A DNA stretch of 64,000 nt, from positions 62,001-126,000 of the forward strand of contig CAVZSC010000035.1 in the NCBI GenBank assembly GCA_963777755.1, read 5' to 3'. Of the stretch, positions 32,450-40,774 are shown piece after piece. A program made the position numbers and the translations under genes. The notes below the pieces were generated by a model, which had not been told where the DNA came from, did not search any database, and was given only the letters and a program-made list of their open reading frames with translations. This stretch comes from DATFWC01 sp963777755 (GTDB lineage Bacteria; Pseudomonadota; Alphaproteobacteria; Rhizobiales; Xanthobacteraceae). Numbering within the stretch: the first letter of the stretch is position 1; every line of letters begins with the position of its first letter.

Positions 32450-33512
32450 TCAAAACAAGGTGCCAAACAATTTGCTCGTCAACGAACCATCGTTGTAGAC
32501 CCAGGGGATCGGTGAGCAGTTCCGGCAGGTGAGTGCATACGGCAGCACTTTCGAAAACGTCACTCTGCCCGGAAACCGTGCGAGGAAAACCTTATTCATT
32601 CCGCCGTCCAGTCCGTTGTAGATTGGGGCGGCTGGTACGTTGTCTTCGAGCAATTGCGCGTATTCGAGCTCGTCGGTGCGTTGTTTCTCCAGCGCCCGCC
32701 GCGCGATTTTCGGATTCACGACAAAGGCCGGGCATTTGTTGGTGGGATTGAACACAAGAGGATTCGGCGAATTCGGGGGAGGTTGCGCATCGAATACATA
32801 GAGGCGATTGCACACATCCACCTTGGGTTCGAGATGCGTCGTCTCGAAGTGATCGTTGCCGATCTTGAGCATCTTCCAGAAAGCCAAGTTCGGATTATTT
32901 CGATGCCGCGCCAGATTCGCCGGCGTCAAGCGGAACGGATAGGCCTGGACCTGGAATGACGGCCGGCCGCCGAGGAATGAGTTCGCGCGCCAGCGAATAG
33001 ATCTCGCTTATCTGTTCGTCGGTCATGGCATAGCAACCGGTCGACCAGCAGTCGCCGTGGATCATGAGCAAGCTGCCGTGGCGGTTGTTCGCTTTGTCGA
33101 AGCTGTTGGGGTAGCCGATGTTGATCGCAAGATAGAAGTTGGAGTTGGGATGCATCAACGTGGGCGTAACTGCATAGAACCCCTCTGGAGCCTGACCGTC
33201 GCCCTCCTGCAACTTCGGCCCAAGATCGCCCGACCACCGACAGATCGGATAGATCTTGAGTATCTGGAAACGGCCGGTGGTGTCCTGTTTCCAGACTTCG
33301 AGCTCCGCCTCTTCCTTGAAAAGGCGCACAAGGATCGGTGAATGTTTTGGCATCTTCTTTTGTCGGAGCAGCGAGAGCAGCTCGGGCGGTAGCTCCTTTG
33401 TTGCCTTGGTCGGCAACCGATTGCTGTTTTCGCCAAGGCACGTGACCGGCGTCAACGCCGCGGCAAGAGCCGCCGTCAGCACAAGCGCACGGAGTACCGT
33501 GGCGCGGATCAT
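32450..33512 (-). pseudogene. Murein L,D-transpeptidase (YafK-like), frame break
   Basis: The first frame (33512 to about 32980) has a signal peptide, KHSPILVRLFKEEAELEVWK, the catalytic HGDCWSTGCYAMTDEQI (Cys nucleophile) and ends in unrelated sequence. A one-base shift at about 32976-32980 restores FLGGRPSFQVQAYPFRLTPANLARHRN and the family C-terminus to 32450. Joined, the length is about 350 residues, normal for this periplasmic peptidoglycan cross-linker. The catalytic half is intact, so a shortened product might still be made. Confidence 0.8.
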
Positions 33513-33770
33513 TGCTGTACCCCGACGTGGAACCCTTCCTATCTGAATGCGTGTAGTCGGTGGCTTTCGTAGGGCAACTCAGCGCAGGTCCCCAAATGAT
33601 GCCCGGATACGCTGACAAACGGAGTGCAGCGGCACGATGACTCGTAGCGCATCGGTCACTCAGGTCAGGGCCGTGCATCGCAGCAATAGGGCCCCACTCA
33701 TGTCCGAGATGGGTCAGACTCGGACGTTCGGCGATGTCGGCTCAATGTCCGGTTTACCGGAAAGCGGACA
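33513..33770. other. Intergenic DNA with dispersed repeat fragments
   Basis: No gene. It holds GGGTCAGACTCGGACGT at about 33708-33724, a 17-bp match to the region near 30483, plus TCAATGTCCGGTTTACCGGAAAGCGG, a palindromic motif common in Bradyrhizobium intergenic repeats. These support a repeat-rich, recombination-prone segment. Confidence 0.4.
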
Positions 33771-33786
33771 CGGCGAGGCGTGGTGA
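33771..33786. repeat. 16-bp direct repeat, right copy (nested element)
   Basis: CGGCGAGGCGTGGTGA, identical to 29913-29928, in the same orientation. Satellite-type sequence resumes immediately after it. Confidence 0.75.
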
Positions 33787-33842
33787 TACTACGATGGTCG
33801 CAAATCAAAATGGTCGACAAAGAAAAAATCCAGGTTGAAATA

Positions 33843-33856
33843 ATTGTGGCCACAAT
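33843..33856. promoter_or_regulatory. Perfect 14-bp palindrome, candidate operator
   Basis: ATTGTGGCCACAAT reads the same on both strands and lies 39 bp before the 33896 start codon. The size and symmetry suit a phage-type repressor site for the last satellite gene. Confidence 0.4.
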
Positions 33857-33895
33857 CAAGACGTGCGGTCCCATCAACCAACCTGGAGAGACCCA

Positions 33896-34087
33896 ATGCG
33901 ACTGGACCAACTGTCGGACGACGAATTGGCGACGGTGCGGATGTGCCTGGAGGAGACGCTGGAGGCGGCGGAGGACCACCTGCAATGGCTGGACACCGAG
34001 GAAGGGCGATTGGAGGACAACCGGCCGGCCCAGCAGGCCTCCACCGAGCACCGCATCGGAATCCTCAAGAAGGTGCTGGGCGACTAG
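33896..34087 (+). CDS. 63-residue acidic helical satellite protein
   Basis: MRLDQLSDDELATVRMCLEETLEAAEDHLQWL forms a long acidic amphipathic helix, then EHRIGILKKVLGD. The CTGGAGA ribosome site is the same style as in the small-gene run at 22.3 kb, tying it to the outer satellite across the nested segment. Function unknown. Confidence 0.55.
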   Translation: MRLDQLSDDELATVRMCLEETLEAAEDHLQWLDTEEGRLEDNRPAQQASTEHRIGILKKVLGD

Positions 34088-34160
34088 CGGCACGGCGTTG
34101 GGTGCGTCGACCCACGACGTACCCGACCAGTCGACGAGGTCGTGCCGGGCCACGGATGAC

Positions 34161-34170
34161 ACGTTAGTCG
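34161..34170. repeat. Candidate right attachment core ACGTTAGTCG
   Basis: Same 10-bp sequence and orientation as 14739-14748. It follows the last satellite gene and precedes AT-rich DNA leading to chromosomal genes. Tentative because the match is short. Confidence 0.3.
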
Positions 34171-34332
34171 GTCGTTAGTGCAGTCCCAATTTCAATCAAG
34201 AAAACTTGAATTATAACAATGCATTAGTCCTAAACACTGGGATAATAAAAAGTTAACAACGCCGCGCATGTTTGCGGCCGGTATGCGGCGCCCGCCGTGC
34301 GATACTCGACCCGTGATTCGCGGCGACCTGCC

Positions 34333-35067
34333 ATGAGATCAATCGGCCATATGGTCGGGCTGACCGGCCGGGGGACGCGGCGCGGCGCGACCCGCATCTC
34401 GGCCGGCCTCGTCGCCGGCATCGTTTTCGCTGCAGCAATCGCCCTGCTCGGCCTCGTCTATGTTGGTTTCGTGCTGTGGCCGCGGCATCTGAGCGCCGTG
34501 CCGCCCGACACGCCCTCGGTTCCGATCACGGTTGCGGGCGTCGTCTTCAACGTGCCGCCGGCGGCGATCCGCCAGCAGGTGCAGCGCCGGTCCGGCGCGC
34601 AGGAGCGGATCGACCTCGTGTTCCTGTGGCCGTCGCTCGACCCTCCGGACCCCGTGAAACATGCCGAGAAGCAGGCTCCGCCCGACGAGTTGCAGCCGAT
34701 CGACCGCCTGTTCGTCACCATTGCGGGCAACAGCGGCACCCTCGCGCCGGCCGAGCGCATGAAGAGCATCTACCCGCGTTACGTCGCCCAGGACTTGCAG
34801 ACGGAAGCCGGTGGGCTGGTGGCGCGCCGCTTCACCGAGACAAGCCCCTACCGGGGCGAGGACCTGGTGTTCGATGCAGCGGCACCGGAGCGCTTCGTCG
34901 CCCGCTGCAGCCGCAGCGGCGCGACACCCGCCATGTGCCTGCTCGAGCGCCGCATCGGCGCCGCCGACATCACCTTCCGCTTTCCGCGCGACTGGCTCGC
35001 CGAATGGCGCGAGCTGGCGGCGAAGATCGATTACCTGATCGCGACGCTGCGGCCGCCGGTGCGGTGA
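34333..35067 (+). CDS. Conserved membrane-anchored hypothetical protein
   Basis: 244 residues from ATG 34333. One N-terminal membrane helix (AGIVFAAAIALLGLVYVGFVLW) anchors a periplasmic domain of about 190 residues with a Pro-rich start (HLSAVPPDTPSVPITVAG) and Arg-rich end. It contains two Cys (ARCSRSG, AMCLLERR). I recognise it as a rhizobial family of unknown function. It is the first chromosomal gene after the element. Confidence 0.65.
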   Translation: MRSIGHMVGLTGRGTRRGATRISAGLVAGIVFAAAIALLGLVYVGFVLWPRHLSAVPPDTPSVPITVAGVVFNVPPAAIRQQVQRRSGAQERIDLVFLWPSLDPPDPVKHAEKQAPPDELQPIDRLFVTIAGNSGTLAPAERMKSIYPRYVAQDLQTEAGGLVARRFTETSPYRGEDLVFDAAAPERFVARCSRSGATPAMCLLERRIGAADITFRFPRDWLAEWRELAAKIDYLIATLRPPVR

Positions 35068-35069
35068 GC

Positions 35070-35279
35070 CTACTCCAGATCCGTCCCCAGGATGGCCATC
35101 TGAAAATTGTAGGAGCGCTCGTCGTCCTCGTCATCGACGAACAGGACGCCGACGAACTCCTCGCCGATGTAGATCTCGGCGGAATCCTCCTTCTTCGGCC
35201 GCGGCACCACCCGGATATGGGCGTTGCCGAACAGCTTGCGCATGTAGTTCTCGATCTTCCTGATTTCCTGGACGTCCAC
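35070..35279 (-). CDS. DUF3126 family protein
   Basis: 69 residues from GTG 35279. VDVQEIRKIENYMRKLFGN, RVVPRPKKEDSAEIYIGEEFVGVLFVDDEDDE and SYNFQMAILGTDLE match DUF3126, an alphaproteobacterial family almost always found next to serine acetyltransferase. Its role is unknown. It lies 39 bp after cysE on the same strand, so it is probably the last gene of that operon. Confidence 0.85.
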   Translation of the reverse strand: MDVQEIRKIENYMRKLFGNAHIRVVPRPKKEDSAEIYIGEEFVGVLFVDDEDDERSYNFQMAILGTDLE

Positions 35280-35318
35280 GCTGTTCTCCCGGCCGCGAAG
35301 CAGTAAGCCGTCCATCTA

Positions 35319-36140
35319 TCACGGGCCGGCATCATAAAACAGCTGGTCCATGGAGCGGGCCGGCTCGGGACAGCCCGCCTCCCCCACCACGCGCGCCGGC
35401 ACGCCGGCGACTGTCGTGTTGTGCGGCACCGACTTGAGCACGACCGAGCCGGCGGCGATGCGGGCACAGTGGCCGACTTCCACATTGCCCAGCACTTTCG
35501 CGCCGGCGCCGATCAGCACGCCGCGCCGGATCTTGGGATGGCGGTCGCCGGCCTCCTTGCCGGTCCCGCCCAGCGTGACGCTGTGCAGCATCGACACGTC
35601 GTCCTCGATCACCGCGGTTTCGCCCACCACCAGCCCGGTGGCGTGATCGACGAAGATGCCGCGGCCGATGCGCGCCGCCGGGTTGATGTCGCACTGGAAC
35701 ACCGACGAGGAGCGGCTCTGCAGGTAGAGGGCGAAATCCTTGCGGCCCTTGTGCCACAGCCAATGCGCCAGGCGGTGCGTCTGGATCGCATGGAAGCCCT
35801 TGTAGTAGAGCACCGGCTCGATGCAGCGGTGGGTCGCCGGATCGCGGTCGACGGTCGCGATGATGTCGGCGCGGAACGCTTCGCCGATGGCGGGCTCGGC
35901 CTGCAACGCATCGACATAGGCCTGGCGGATCAGCTCGGCCGAGACCTCGGCGTGGTCGAGGCGCTCGGCCACCCGATGCACCACGGCCTCCTCGAGCGTG
36001 TCGAGGTGCAGAATCGTCTCGTAGATGAAGCTCGCGATCTCCGGCTCGCACCGCACGATCTCCTCCGCCTCGTGGCGGATGCGCGACCAAACCGGATCGA
36101 CGGTTTCGAGTACGGCGCGCTTGGACCGATGTTGGGCCAT
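35319..36140 (-). CDS. cysE: Serine O-acetyltransferase
   Basis: 273 residues. It makes O-acetylserine from serine and acetyl-CoA, the first step of cysteine synthesis. The N-terminal helical domain is followed by a left-handed beta-helix of hexapeptide repeats: DINPAARIGRGIFVDHATGLVVGETAVI contains the catalytic His-Asp, then LHSVTLGGTGKEAGDRHPKI and GAKVLGNVEVG. The C-terminal tail reaches the active site for feedback inhibition in classic CysE. ATG 36140 gives the usual start (MAQHRSKRAV). Confidence 0.92.
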   Translation of the reverse strand: MAQHRSKRAVLETVDPVWSRIRHEAEEIVRCEPEIASFIYETILHLDTLEEAVVHRVAERLDHAEVSAELIRQAYVDALQAEPAIGEAFRADIIATVDRDPATHRCIEPVLYYKGFHAIQTHRLAHWLWHKGRKDFALYLQSRSSSVFQCDINPAARIGRGIFVDHATGLVVGETAVIEDDVSMLHSVTLGGTGKEAGDRHPKIRRGVLIGAGAKVLGNVEVGHCARIAAGSVVLKSVPHNTTVAGVPARVVGEAGCPEPARSMDQLFYDAGP

Positions 36141-36205
36141 GACCTCGCTCCCGGCTTCTGACAGTCGCCTATATATAGCACGCCGGGGCAGTGCCGCGAT
36201 CCCGC

Positions 36206-37093
36206 TTACCCGAGCTTGCCGAGGAAACCGAGGATCGCGGTCGAGAAGCGGTCGTTGCGGTCGCCCGCCACCATGTGCCGCGCCCCGGCCACGTCCATAT
36301 ACTCGGCGTGCGGGACGAGGTCCAGGAACTCGCGCACATGCGCCTCGCTCACCAGCTCGGACGAGGTGCCGCGCACCAGCATCGCCGGCACCGTGATCCG
36401 CCGCGCGGCATCGACCAGCGCGGTCTCGGTCTCCACGCGCGCCGCCCCGACCGGGCGCGGGCCGTCGAGAAACCGCGGGTCCCAATGCCAGCGCCAGCGC
36501 CCGTCGGGATCGAGGCGCAGATTCTTCTTCAAGCCTTCGTGCGAACGCGGGCGCGGCCGGTGCGGCAGATAGGCGGCGACCGCGTCGGCCGCCTCGCCGA
36601 TCGAGCCGAACCCTTCCGCCGCATGCGCCCGCATGAATCCCTGGATCTTCGACACACCGTCTGCGTCGACGCGCGGCGTGATGTCGACCAGGACGAGGGC
36701 GGAGAACAGCGGGGTGCGTCCGGCCCGCGCCGCGGCGCCGGCTGCCAGCAGCGCGGCGATGCCGCCGAGCGAGGCTCCGACCACCACGGGCGGCGCTGCC
36801 GCGCGGCTTGCCAGCGCGTCGGCCACGGCGGCCGCATCGTCGGCGAAATCGGAGAACGCGTAGCTCCCGTCGGCGATCCAGTCGGAATCCCCGTGGCCGC
36901 GCTGGTCGAGCGCATACGCGACCGAGCCGGATGCGACGATGTGCTCGGCGGTGGCGCGCCACGAGTGGCGGGTCTGGCCGCCGCCGTGCAGCAGCAAGAC
37001 CGGGGCGCCCTCTTCCCCGAACACATCGGCGACGAGGCGGTTGCCTGCCGCTCCGGTGAACACCGCGGTTGCCGGCTCCGATTTTCGCATCAT
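36206..37093 (-). CDS. Alpha/beta hydrolase 1
   Basis: 295 residues. Oxyanion HGGG (LLLHGGGQTRHSW), GHGDSDW, the nucleophile elbow GASLGG, the acid in LVRGTSSELV, and the catalytic His in GARHMVAGD are all visible. No signal peptide; cytosolic esterase-like, substrate unknown. Its start overlaps the stop of alpha/beta hydrolase 2 (ATGATG...), showing an operon. The third gene of the unit is cysE. Confidence 0.87.
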   Translation of the reverse strand: MMRKSEPATAVFTGAAGNRLVADVFGEEGAPVLLLHGGGQTRHSWRATAEHIVASGSVAYALDQRGHGDSDWIADGSYAFSDFADDAAAVADALASRAAAPPVVVGASLGGIAALLAAGAAARAGRTPLFSALVLVDITPRVDADGVSKIQGFMRAHAAEGFGSIGEAADAVAAYLPHRPRPRSHEGLKKNLRLDPDGRWRWHWDPRFLDGPRPVGAARVETETALVDAARRITVPAMLVRGTSSELVSEAHVREFLDLVPHAEYMDVAGARHMVAGDRNDRFSTAILGFLGKLG

Positions 37094-37842
37094 GCACGTC
37101 GTTCGAGAAATTGCAGGACGCCGGCCTTGAACACCTTGTCGCCGACCGCCTGCATGTGGTCGCGCCGCGGGATGTCGAGCACCTGCCCGTTCGGTATGAG
37201 AGCCATGAGCGCATGGGCGGAACCGGCGACCTTGTCCTCGGTGCCGACGGCGATGAGCACCGGCGTGCCGATCGCAGCGGCCTCGTCGCGCGTGAGAGTC
37301 TGGCGCGACCCGCGGATGCAGGCAGCGAGCGCCTTGAGGTCGCTGCGGGTCTGCTCGGCGAACCCCCGGAAGGTGCGGCCGACCGGATCGGCGACGGCTG
37401 CGGGCGAGGGCGCTTCCAGCGCGTCGGCGATGCTCGTGGGCAGACCCACGCCGTCGACCAGGTGGATGCCGAGGCCGCCCAGCACGGCGGAGCGTACGCC
37501 AGAAGGGTGCTTGCTTGCCAGGAACGCGGCGATGCGCGCGCCCATCGAATAGCCCATGACGTCGGCGCGCGCGAGCCCCAGGTGGTCCATCAGCGCCGCC
37601 ACATCCTCGGCCATCGTCACGGTGTGATAGGCCGCCGGATCGTACAGCTTCGACGACTCGCCGTGGCCGCGATTGTCGAGCGCAACGACGCGGCGGCCGG
37701 CGGCGGTCAGCGTCGCGATCCAACCCGGGTGAAGCCAGTTCACCTCCTTGGTGGAGGCAAACCCGTGCACCAGGATGATCGGATCGCCTTCCCCCTCATC
37801 CAGAAAGGCGATCTCTACCGACCCGTGCTGGAAACGTGGCAT
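37090..37842 (-). CDS. Alpha/beta hydrolase 2
   Basis: 250 residues. HGFAST (oxyanion region), DNRGHGESSK, nucleophile GYSMGA, acid in AVGTEDKVAG, and the catalytic His in PRRDHMQAVGD. Related to hydrolase 1 only at fold level. The pair probably arose independently and is cotranscribed with cysE. Substrate unknown. Confidence 0.87.
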   Translation of the reverse strand: MPRFQHGSVEIAFLDEGEGDPIILVHGFASTKEVNWLHPGWIATLTAAGRRVVALDNRGHGESSKLYDPAAYHTVTMAEDVAALMDHLGLARADVMGYSMGARIAAFLASKHPSGVRSAVLGGLGIHLVDGVGLPTSIADALEAPSPAAVADPVGRTFRGFAEQTRSDLKALAACIRGSRQTLTRDEAAAIGTPVLIAVGTEDKVAGSAHALMALIPNGQVLDIPRRDHMQAVGDKVFKAGVLQFLERRA

Positions 37843-37866
37843 GCGTCACCCGGCGAACGTAGCGCG

Positions 37867-38979
37867 TCAACCGGCCGGTGCCGCCGCCAAAGGCCGCGCG
37901 CGCAGAGCGCGGGCCTTGCGCGCGTGGATCGCGCGCAACGTCATGCGTTCGGCGGCGCGCTTGATCGCGGCGCAGAAGAAAACCAGGTTGACGATGGCCC
38001 AGAAGATCCATGTGGCGAGGTTGAACGTCGCCGCGCTCAACAGGATGGCCCCGCGTCCGAGCAGCTTGATGATCGCGCGCGTCTTCAGGCCTTTGCCTTC
38101 CGCCAGCCGGGCGAGCCGCGCAACGTCGCGCGGGTGTCCGGCGAGCTTCACCGCGTCGAGCGCGGCGCGCGTGCCGGCGCTTCCTTGCACGCGCCCGACG
38201 TCGCGCACCAGATGGAGCAGACCGCCCGCCTTGTCGACCTTGACGGCCTCGCGCGCGGCGCGCACCGCAAGCGCCGGCCGCAGCAGGGCGGCCCGAGTGA
38301 AGGCGCCTTTGAGTGCGGCGGCGTCGACGCTGTCCCGCACCGCCCGCACCACCGCGCCGGAAAGCTCCGCGCCGATCCGGCCGGTCTTGCGCGCCGCCTT
38401 GATGACGCTCAAGCCTACGCGCGCCGGGGCGCCGACGCCGAGGCTCGCATAGGTTCCGGCGGTGACCGCAAGCCCGACGCAGGCGAGGCCGAGGATCAGC
38501 TCGTCCGCCTGTTCGCCGCGGGCCAGCCGCACCCCTTCCCGCACCGCGTCGCGCGCATCGCCGTACACGAACAGATCGCCTGCCGCCGTTCCGGCAAGGC
38601 TCATGAGATCATCCGGCTCGCCGACCACGAACCCGCGCACGAATTGCCCGACGCTGCGGGCCGTCGTGGCCGACGCCGTCGTGCCGGCCTCGATGCGGGT
38701 CACGAGCGAAGCATCGACTGCAACGCTCCGCTCGCGGGCCAAGGCGAGGAAGCTCTCGGCGAGCTCGACGTCGCCCGCCGCCAGCGCCGCCTCGATCTCG
38801 CGCGCGGCGATTTGCGAATTGAAGCGCCTCTCCAGAGTCAGGTCGGAGAGCCGCACCGGATCATCCTCGACGGCCAGCAACCGGGCCGAATCGAAGCCGC
38901 GCGGCACCGTGAACAACAGCGCCACCGCCAGGAGCGAGGCGGCAAGAAGCGATAGGCGAGTGGACAAGGTCGAGCTCAA
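37867..38979 (-). CDS. Conserved membrane protein with long repetitive helices
   Basis: About 370 residues. A signal-anchor (SLLAASLLAVALLFTV) is followed by Ala/Arg-rich helical stretches (AGDVELAESFLALARERSVAVD, AARKTGRIGAELSGAVVRAVRDSV) and a C-terminal membrane pair (ILLSAATFNLATWIFWAIVNLVFFCAAI). I recognise it as a rhizobial hypothetical family. The start is uncertain: TTG at 38979 fits best. It lies 24 bp upstream of hydrolase 2 and may lead that operon. Confidence 0.65.
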   Translation of the reverse strand: MSSTLSTRLSLLAASLLAVALLFTVPRGFDSARLLAVEDDPVRLSDLTLERRFNSQIAAREIEAALAAGDVELAESFLALARERSVAVDASLVTRIEAGTTASATTARSVGQFVRGFVVGEPDDLMSLAGTAAGDLFVYGDARDAVREGVRLARGEQADELILGLACVGLAVTAGTYASLGVGAPARVGLSVIKAARKTGRIGAELSGAVVRAVRDSVDAAALKGAFTRAALLRPALAVRAAREAVKVDKAGGLLHLVRDVGRVQGSAGTRAALDAVKLAGHPRDVARLARLAEGKGLKTRAIIKLLGRGAILLSAATFNLATWIFWAIVNLVFFCAAIKRAAERMTLRAIHARKARALRARPLAAAPAG

Positions 38980-39162
38980 CGGCCGGCACCGATCCCAGGT
39001 TGCTGTGCGCCGATCCGCAATCGTATCGGGCGCAATTGATGTGGCACAGGCACGCGACCGCCGCAAGTCAGGGCTTTTCCGCGCCGGCCACGGTGGTGCC
39101 TTGTTGCCCAACGCGCCGATATCCTATGAATTTGCCTGGCGCGGGAGGGTCGCCGGCACATC

Positions 39163-40455
39163 GTGAGCAAGCCGCAATTGAAGCATCGGATCGCATCCGC
39201 GGGCGCGGTCGTCCTCGCCTGCGTCGCGGCCGTGGAGCTTGCGGGCGTCGCCTACTTCTATTGGGCCACCGGCGGGTTGATCTATCTGGGCCGGGCGCCG
39301 GCTGCGGTGATCGAGCAGGCAGCGCCGGTTCCGGACAAACGCATTCGCCACCGGCTGCACCCGTATTTCGGATTTGCCGGCCCGTACGAGCAGCAGGTCG
39401 GGTCGCTCCATACCAACAGTCTCGGTTTCCTGCAGCGCGAGCCGGTGACGATCCCGTTCACGCCGGGCGCGAACGACGTCGTGGTGGTGGTATTCGGAGG
39501 CTCGGTGGCGGAGAAGCTCGTCATCGCCGATGCCGGCGGCCTCCCGTTGCGCGAGGCCTTGCAAGCGCGTCCGTCCCTGACCGGCAAGAACATCGTTCTC
39601 CTCAGCCTCGCCCAAGGGGCCGCTAAGCAGCCGCAACAATTGTTGAGCCTGGCCTATCTCCTCGGCATCGGGCAGCACATCGATCTCGTCATCAACATCG
39701 ACGGATTCAACGAATTCACGATGGCCTACGAGAATCATCGCCTCGGCCTTGATCCGGTCCTGCCGGCCGCCCAGATGATGATACCGCTCACGATGGAGAT
39801 TGCCGACGCTCCCTCCTCGGCACGGTATTACGAGCTGGTCGGCCGCTGGCTCTCCACCCGCGAGGCCGTCGGCCGATCATCCGAGTCGCTGCGCCGCGTG
39901 CGGACCGGGGTTGGACTGGTAATCGCCTATGTGCGGGCGATGTGGAACCGCAAGGCCTTTGCGAATGCGACGCGCGACTATTCGGCGTTGATGACGAATT
40001 CCCGCAACTGGTTGGCGTTGCGCGAACGGCTCGGGCTCGACCTGCCGGTTCGCATCAGCGACGCGCAGGTCTTTCCCGCGCTGTTCGATCTGTGGCTTCG
40101 CTCCTCGCAGCAGATGCGGGTGCTGACGGAGGGGCAGCAGATCCGTTATCTCCATGTCGTTCAACCCAACCAATATTACTCGAAGCATCCGTTCACGCCG
40201 CGCGAGCGCGAGATCGCGTTGGCGAAGGAAGAGACGATGGGATATCGCCAGGGCGTCGAGCTCGGCTATGCGCTTCTGACGGCGCGCAGCGCGGTCCTCC
40301 AGGAGAACCGCATCGTTTCGGCCATCGGGCTGTTCGACAAGGTTTCGGATGAAGTCTATTCCGACAATTGCTGCCACTACACCGCCACGGGGGAAACGCT
40401 GTTTACCCAGTTCATCGCGATCGAAGCCGAGCAGCGGCTTGCGGCCAAACAGTAA
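39163..40455 (+). CDS. Membrane-anchored SGNH-hydrolase-like protein
   Basis: 430 residues from GTG. An N-terminal anchor (GAVVLACVAAVELAGVAYFYW) exposes a large extracytoplasmic domain. SGNH blocks can be traced: FGGSVAE (block I Ser), LVINIDGFNEF (block III), and DNCCHYTATGETLF near the end (block V, Asp and His). Such proteins often acetylate or deacetylate surface polysaccharides. The blocks deviate from consensus, so activity is uncertain. Confidence 0.65.
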   Translation: MSKPQLKHRIASAGAVVLACVAAVELAGVAYFYWATGGLIYLGRAPAAVIEQAAPVPDKRIRHRLHPYFGFAGPYEQQVGSLHTNSLGFLQREPVTIPFTPGANDVVVVVFGGSVAEKLVIADAGGLPLREALQARPSLTGKNIVLLSLAQGAAKQPQQLLSLAYLLGIGQHIDLVINIDGFNEFTMAYENHRLGLDPVLPAAQMMIPLTMEIADAPSSARYYELVGRWLSTREAVGRSSESLRRVRTGVGLVIAYVRAMWNRKAFANATRDYSALMTNSRNWLALRERLGLDLPVRISDAQVFPALFDLWLRSSQQMRVLTEGQQIRYLHVVQPNQYYSKHPFTPREREIALAKEETMGYRQGVELGYALLTARSAVLQENRIVSAIGLFDKVSDEVYSDNCCHYTATGETLFTQFIAIEAEQRLAAKQ

Positions 40456-40521
40456 GGTCTAGGAATTGGCGGACGAGCCCATTATCGTGCGGTCGAGCAG
40501 CAAGCAGCACGGAACACTGTC

Positions 40522-40767
40522 ATGGCCGACTACGTCGTTCCCCATTTCCACAACGAGCCGGGCGTTCCGGTGATCGAGGTCGGCGCGAAGGAATTCAAGT
40601 GCGTCGGCGCCCTGCCGCCGTTCGACCATCCGCACATCTTTCTCGACATGGGCGACGAGCGAGAGATCATCTGTTCCTACTGCTCGACCCTGTTCCGTCT
40701 CGATCCCGCGCTCGCGCCGAATGCCGCCCGGCCGGCCGAATGCGCGCTGCGGGCCGAGCCCGTCTGA
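40522..40767 (+). CDS. Zinc-finger (zf-CHCC / NDUFS6-like) protein
   Basis: 81 residues with the CHCC set: Cys in EFKCVG, His in DHPHIF, and the pair in ICSYCSTLF. This is the alphaproteobacterial homolog of the NDUFS6 accessory subunit of respiratory complex I. It precedes the FAD monooxygenase by 7 bp and is probably cotranscribed with it. Length is typical. Confidence 0.85.
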   Translation: MADYVVPHFHNEPGVPVIEVGAKEFKCVGALPPFDHPHIFLDMGDEREIICSYCSTLFRLDPALAPNAARPAECALRAEPV

Positions 40768-40774
40768 TCAGGTC

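Larger units (their letters stand above)
29913..33786. mobile_element. Nested 3.9-kb segment between 16-bp direct repeats
   Basis: Flanked by perfect copies of CGGCGAGGCGTGGTGA, it contains a cupin, a YdeI-like protein, a stand-alone tyrosine recombinase, a substrate-binding-protein fragment and a frameshifted L,D-transpeptidase, none satellite-like. On both sides satellite-style genes continue. I infer site-specific insertion into the end of the 29455 gene, possibly by the 31502 recombinase. Homologous recombination between pre-existing repeats is the alternative. Confidence 0.55.
14739..34170. mobile_element. P4-satellite-like integrated element
   Basis: Between two chromosomal neighbourhoods lie an integrase, AlpA-like factor, primase-helicase, serine recombinase, many small overlapping ORFs, a prohead protease and unknown cargo. 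Major capsid, portal, large terminase and tail genes are absent, as expected for a satellite that uses a helper phage. The 10-bp direct repeat ACGTTAGTCG at 14739 and 34161 brackets it and may be the attachment core, but the ends are not proven. Frame breaks in the integrase and AlpA genes suggest it is immobile or that the sequence has errors. A nested 3.9-kb segment lies near the right end. Confidence 0.65.

Noticed and set aside
32150..32450. A functional ABC substrate-binding gene
   Set aside because: Only the last 35-40 codons are family-like; the rest of the frame is unrelated intergenic sequence.
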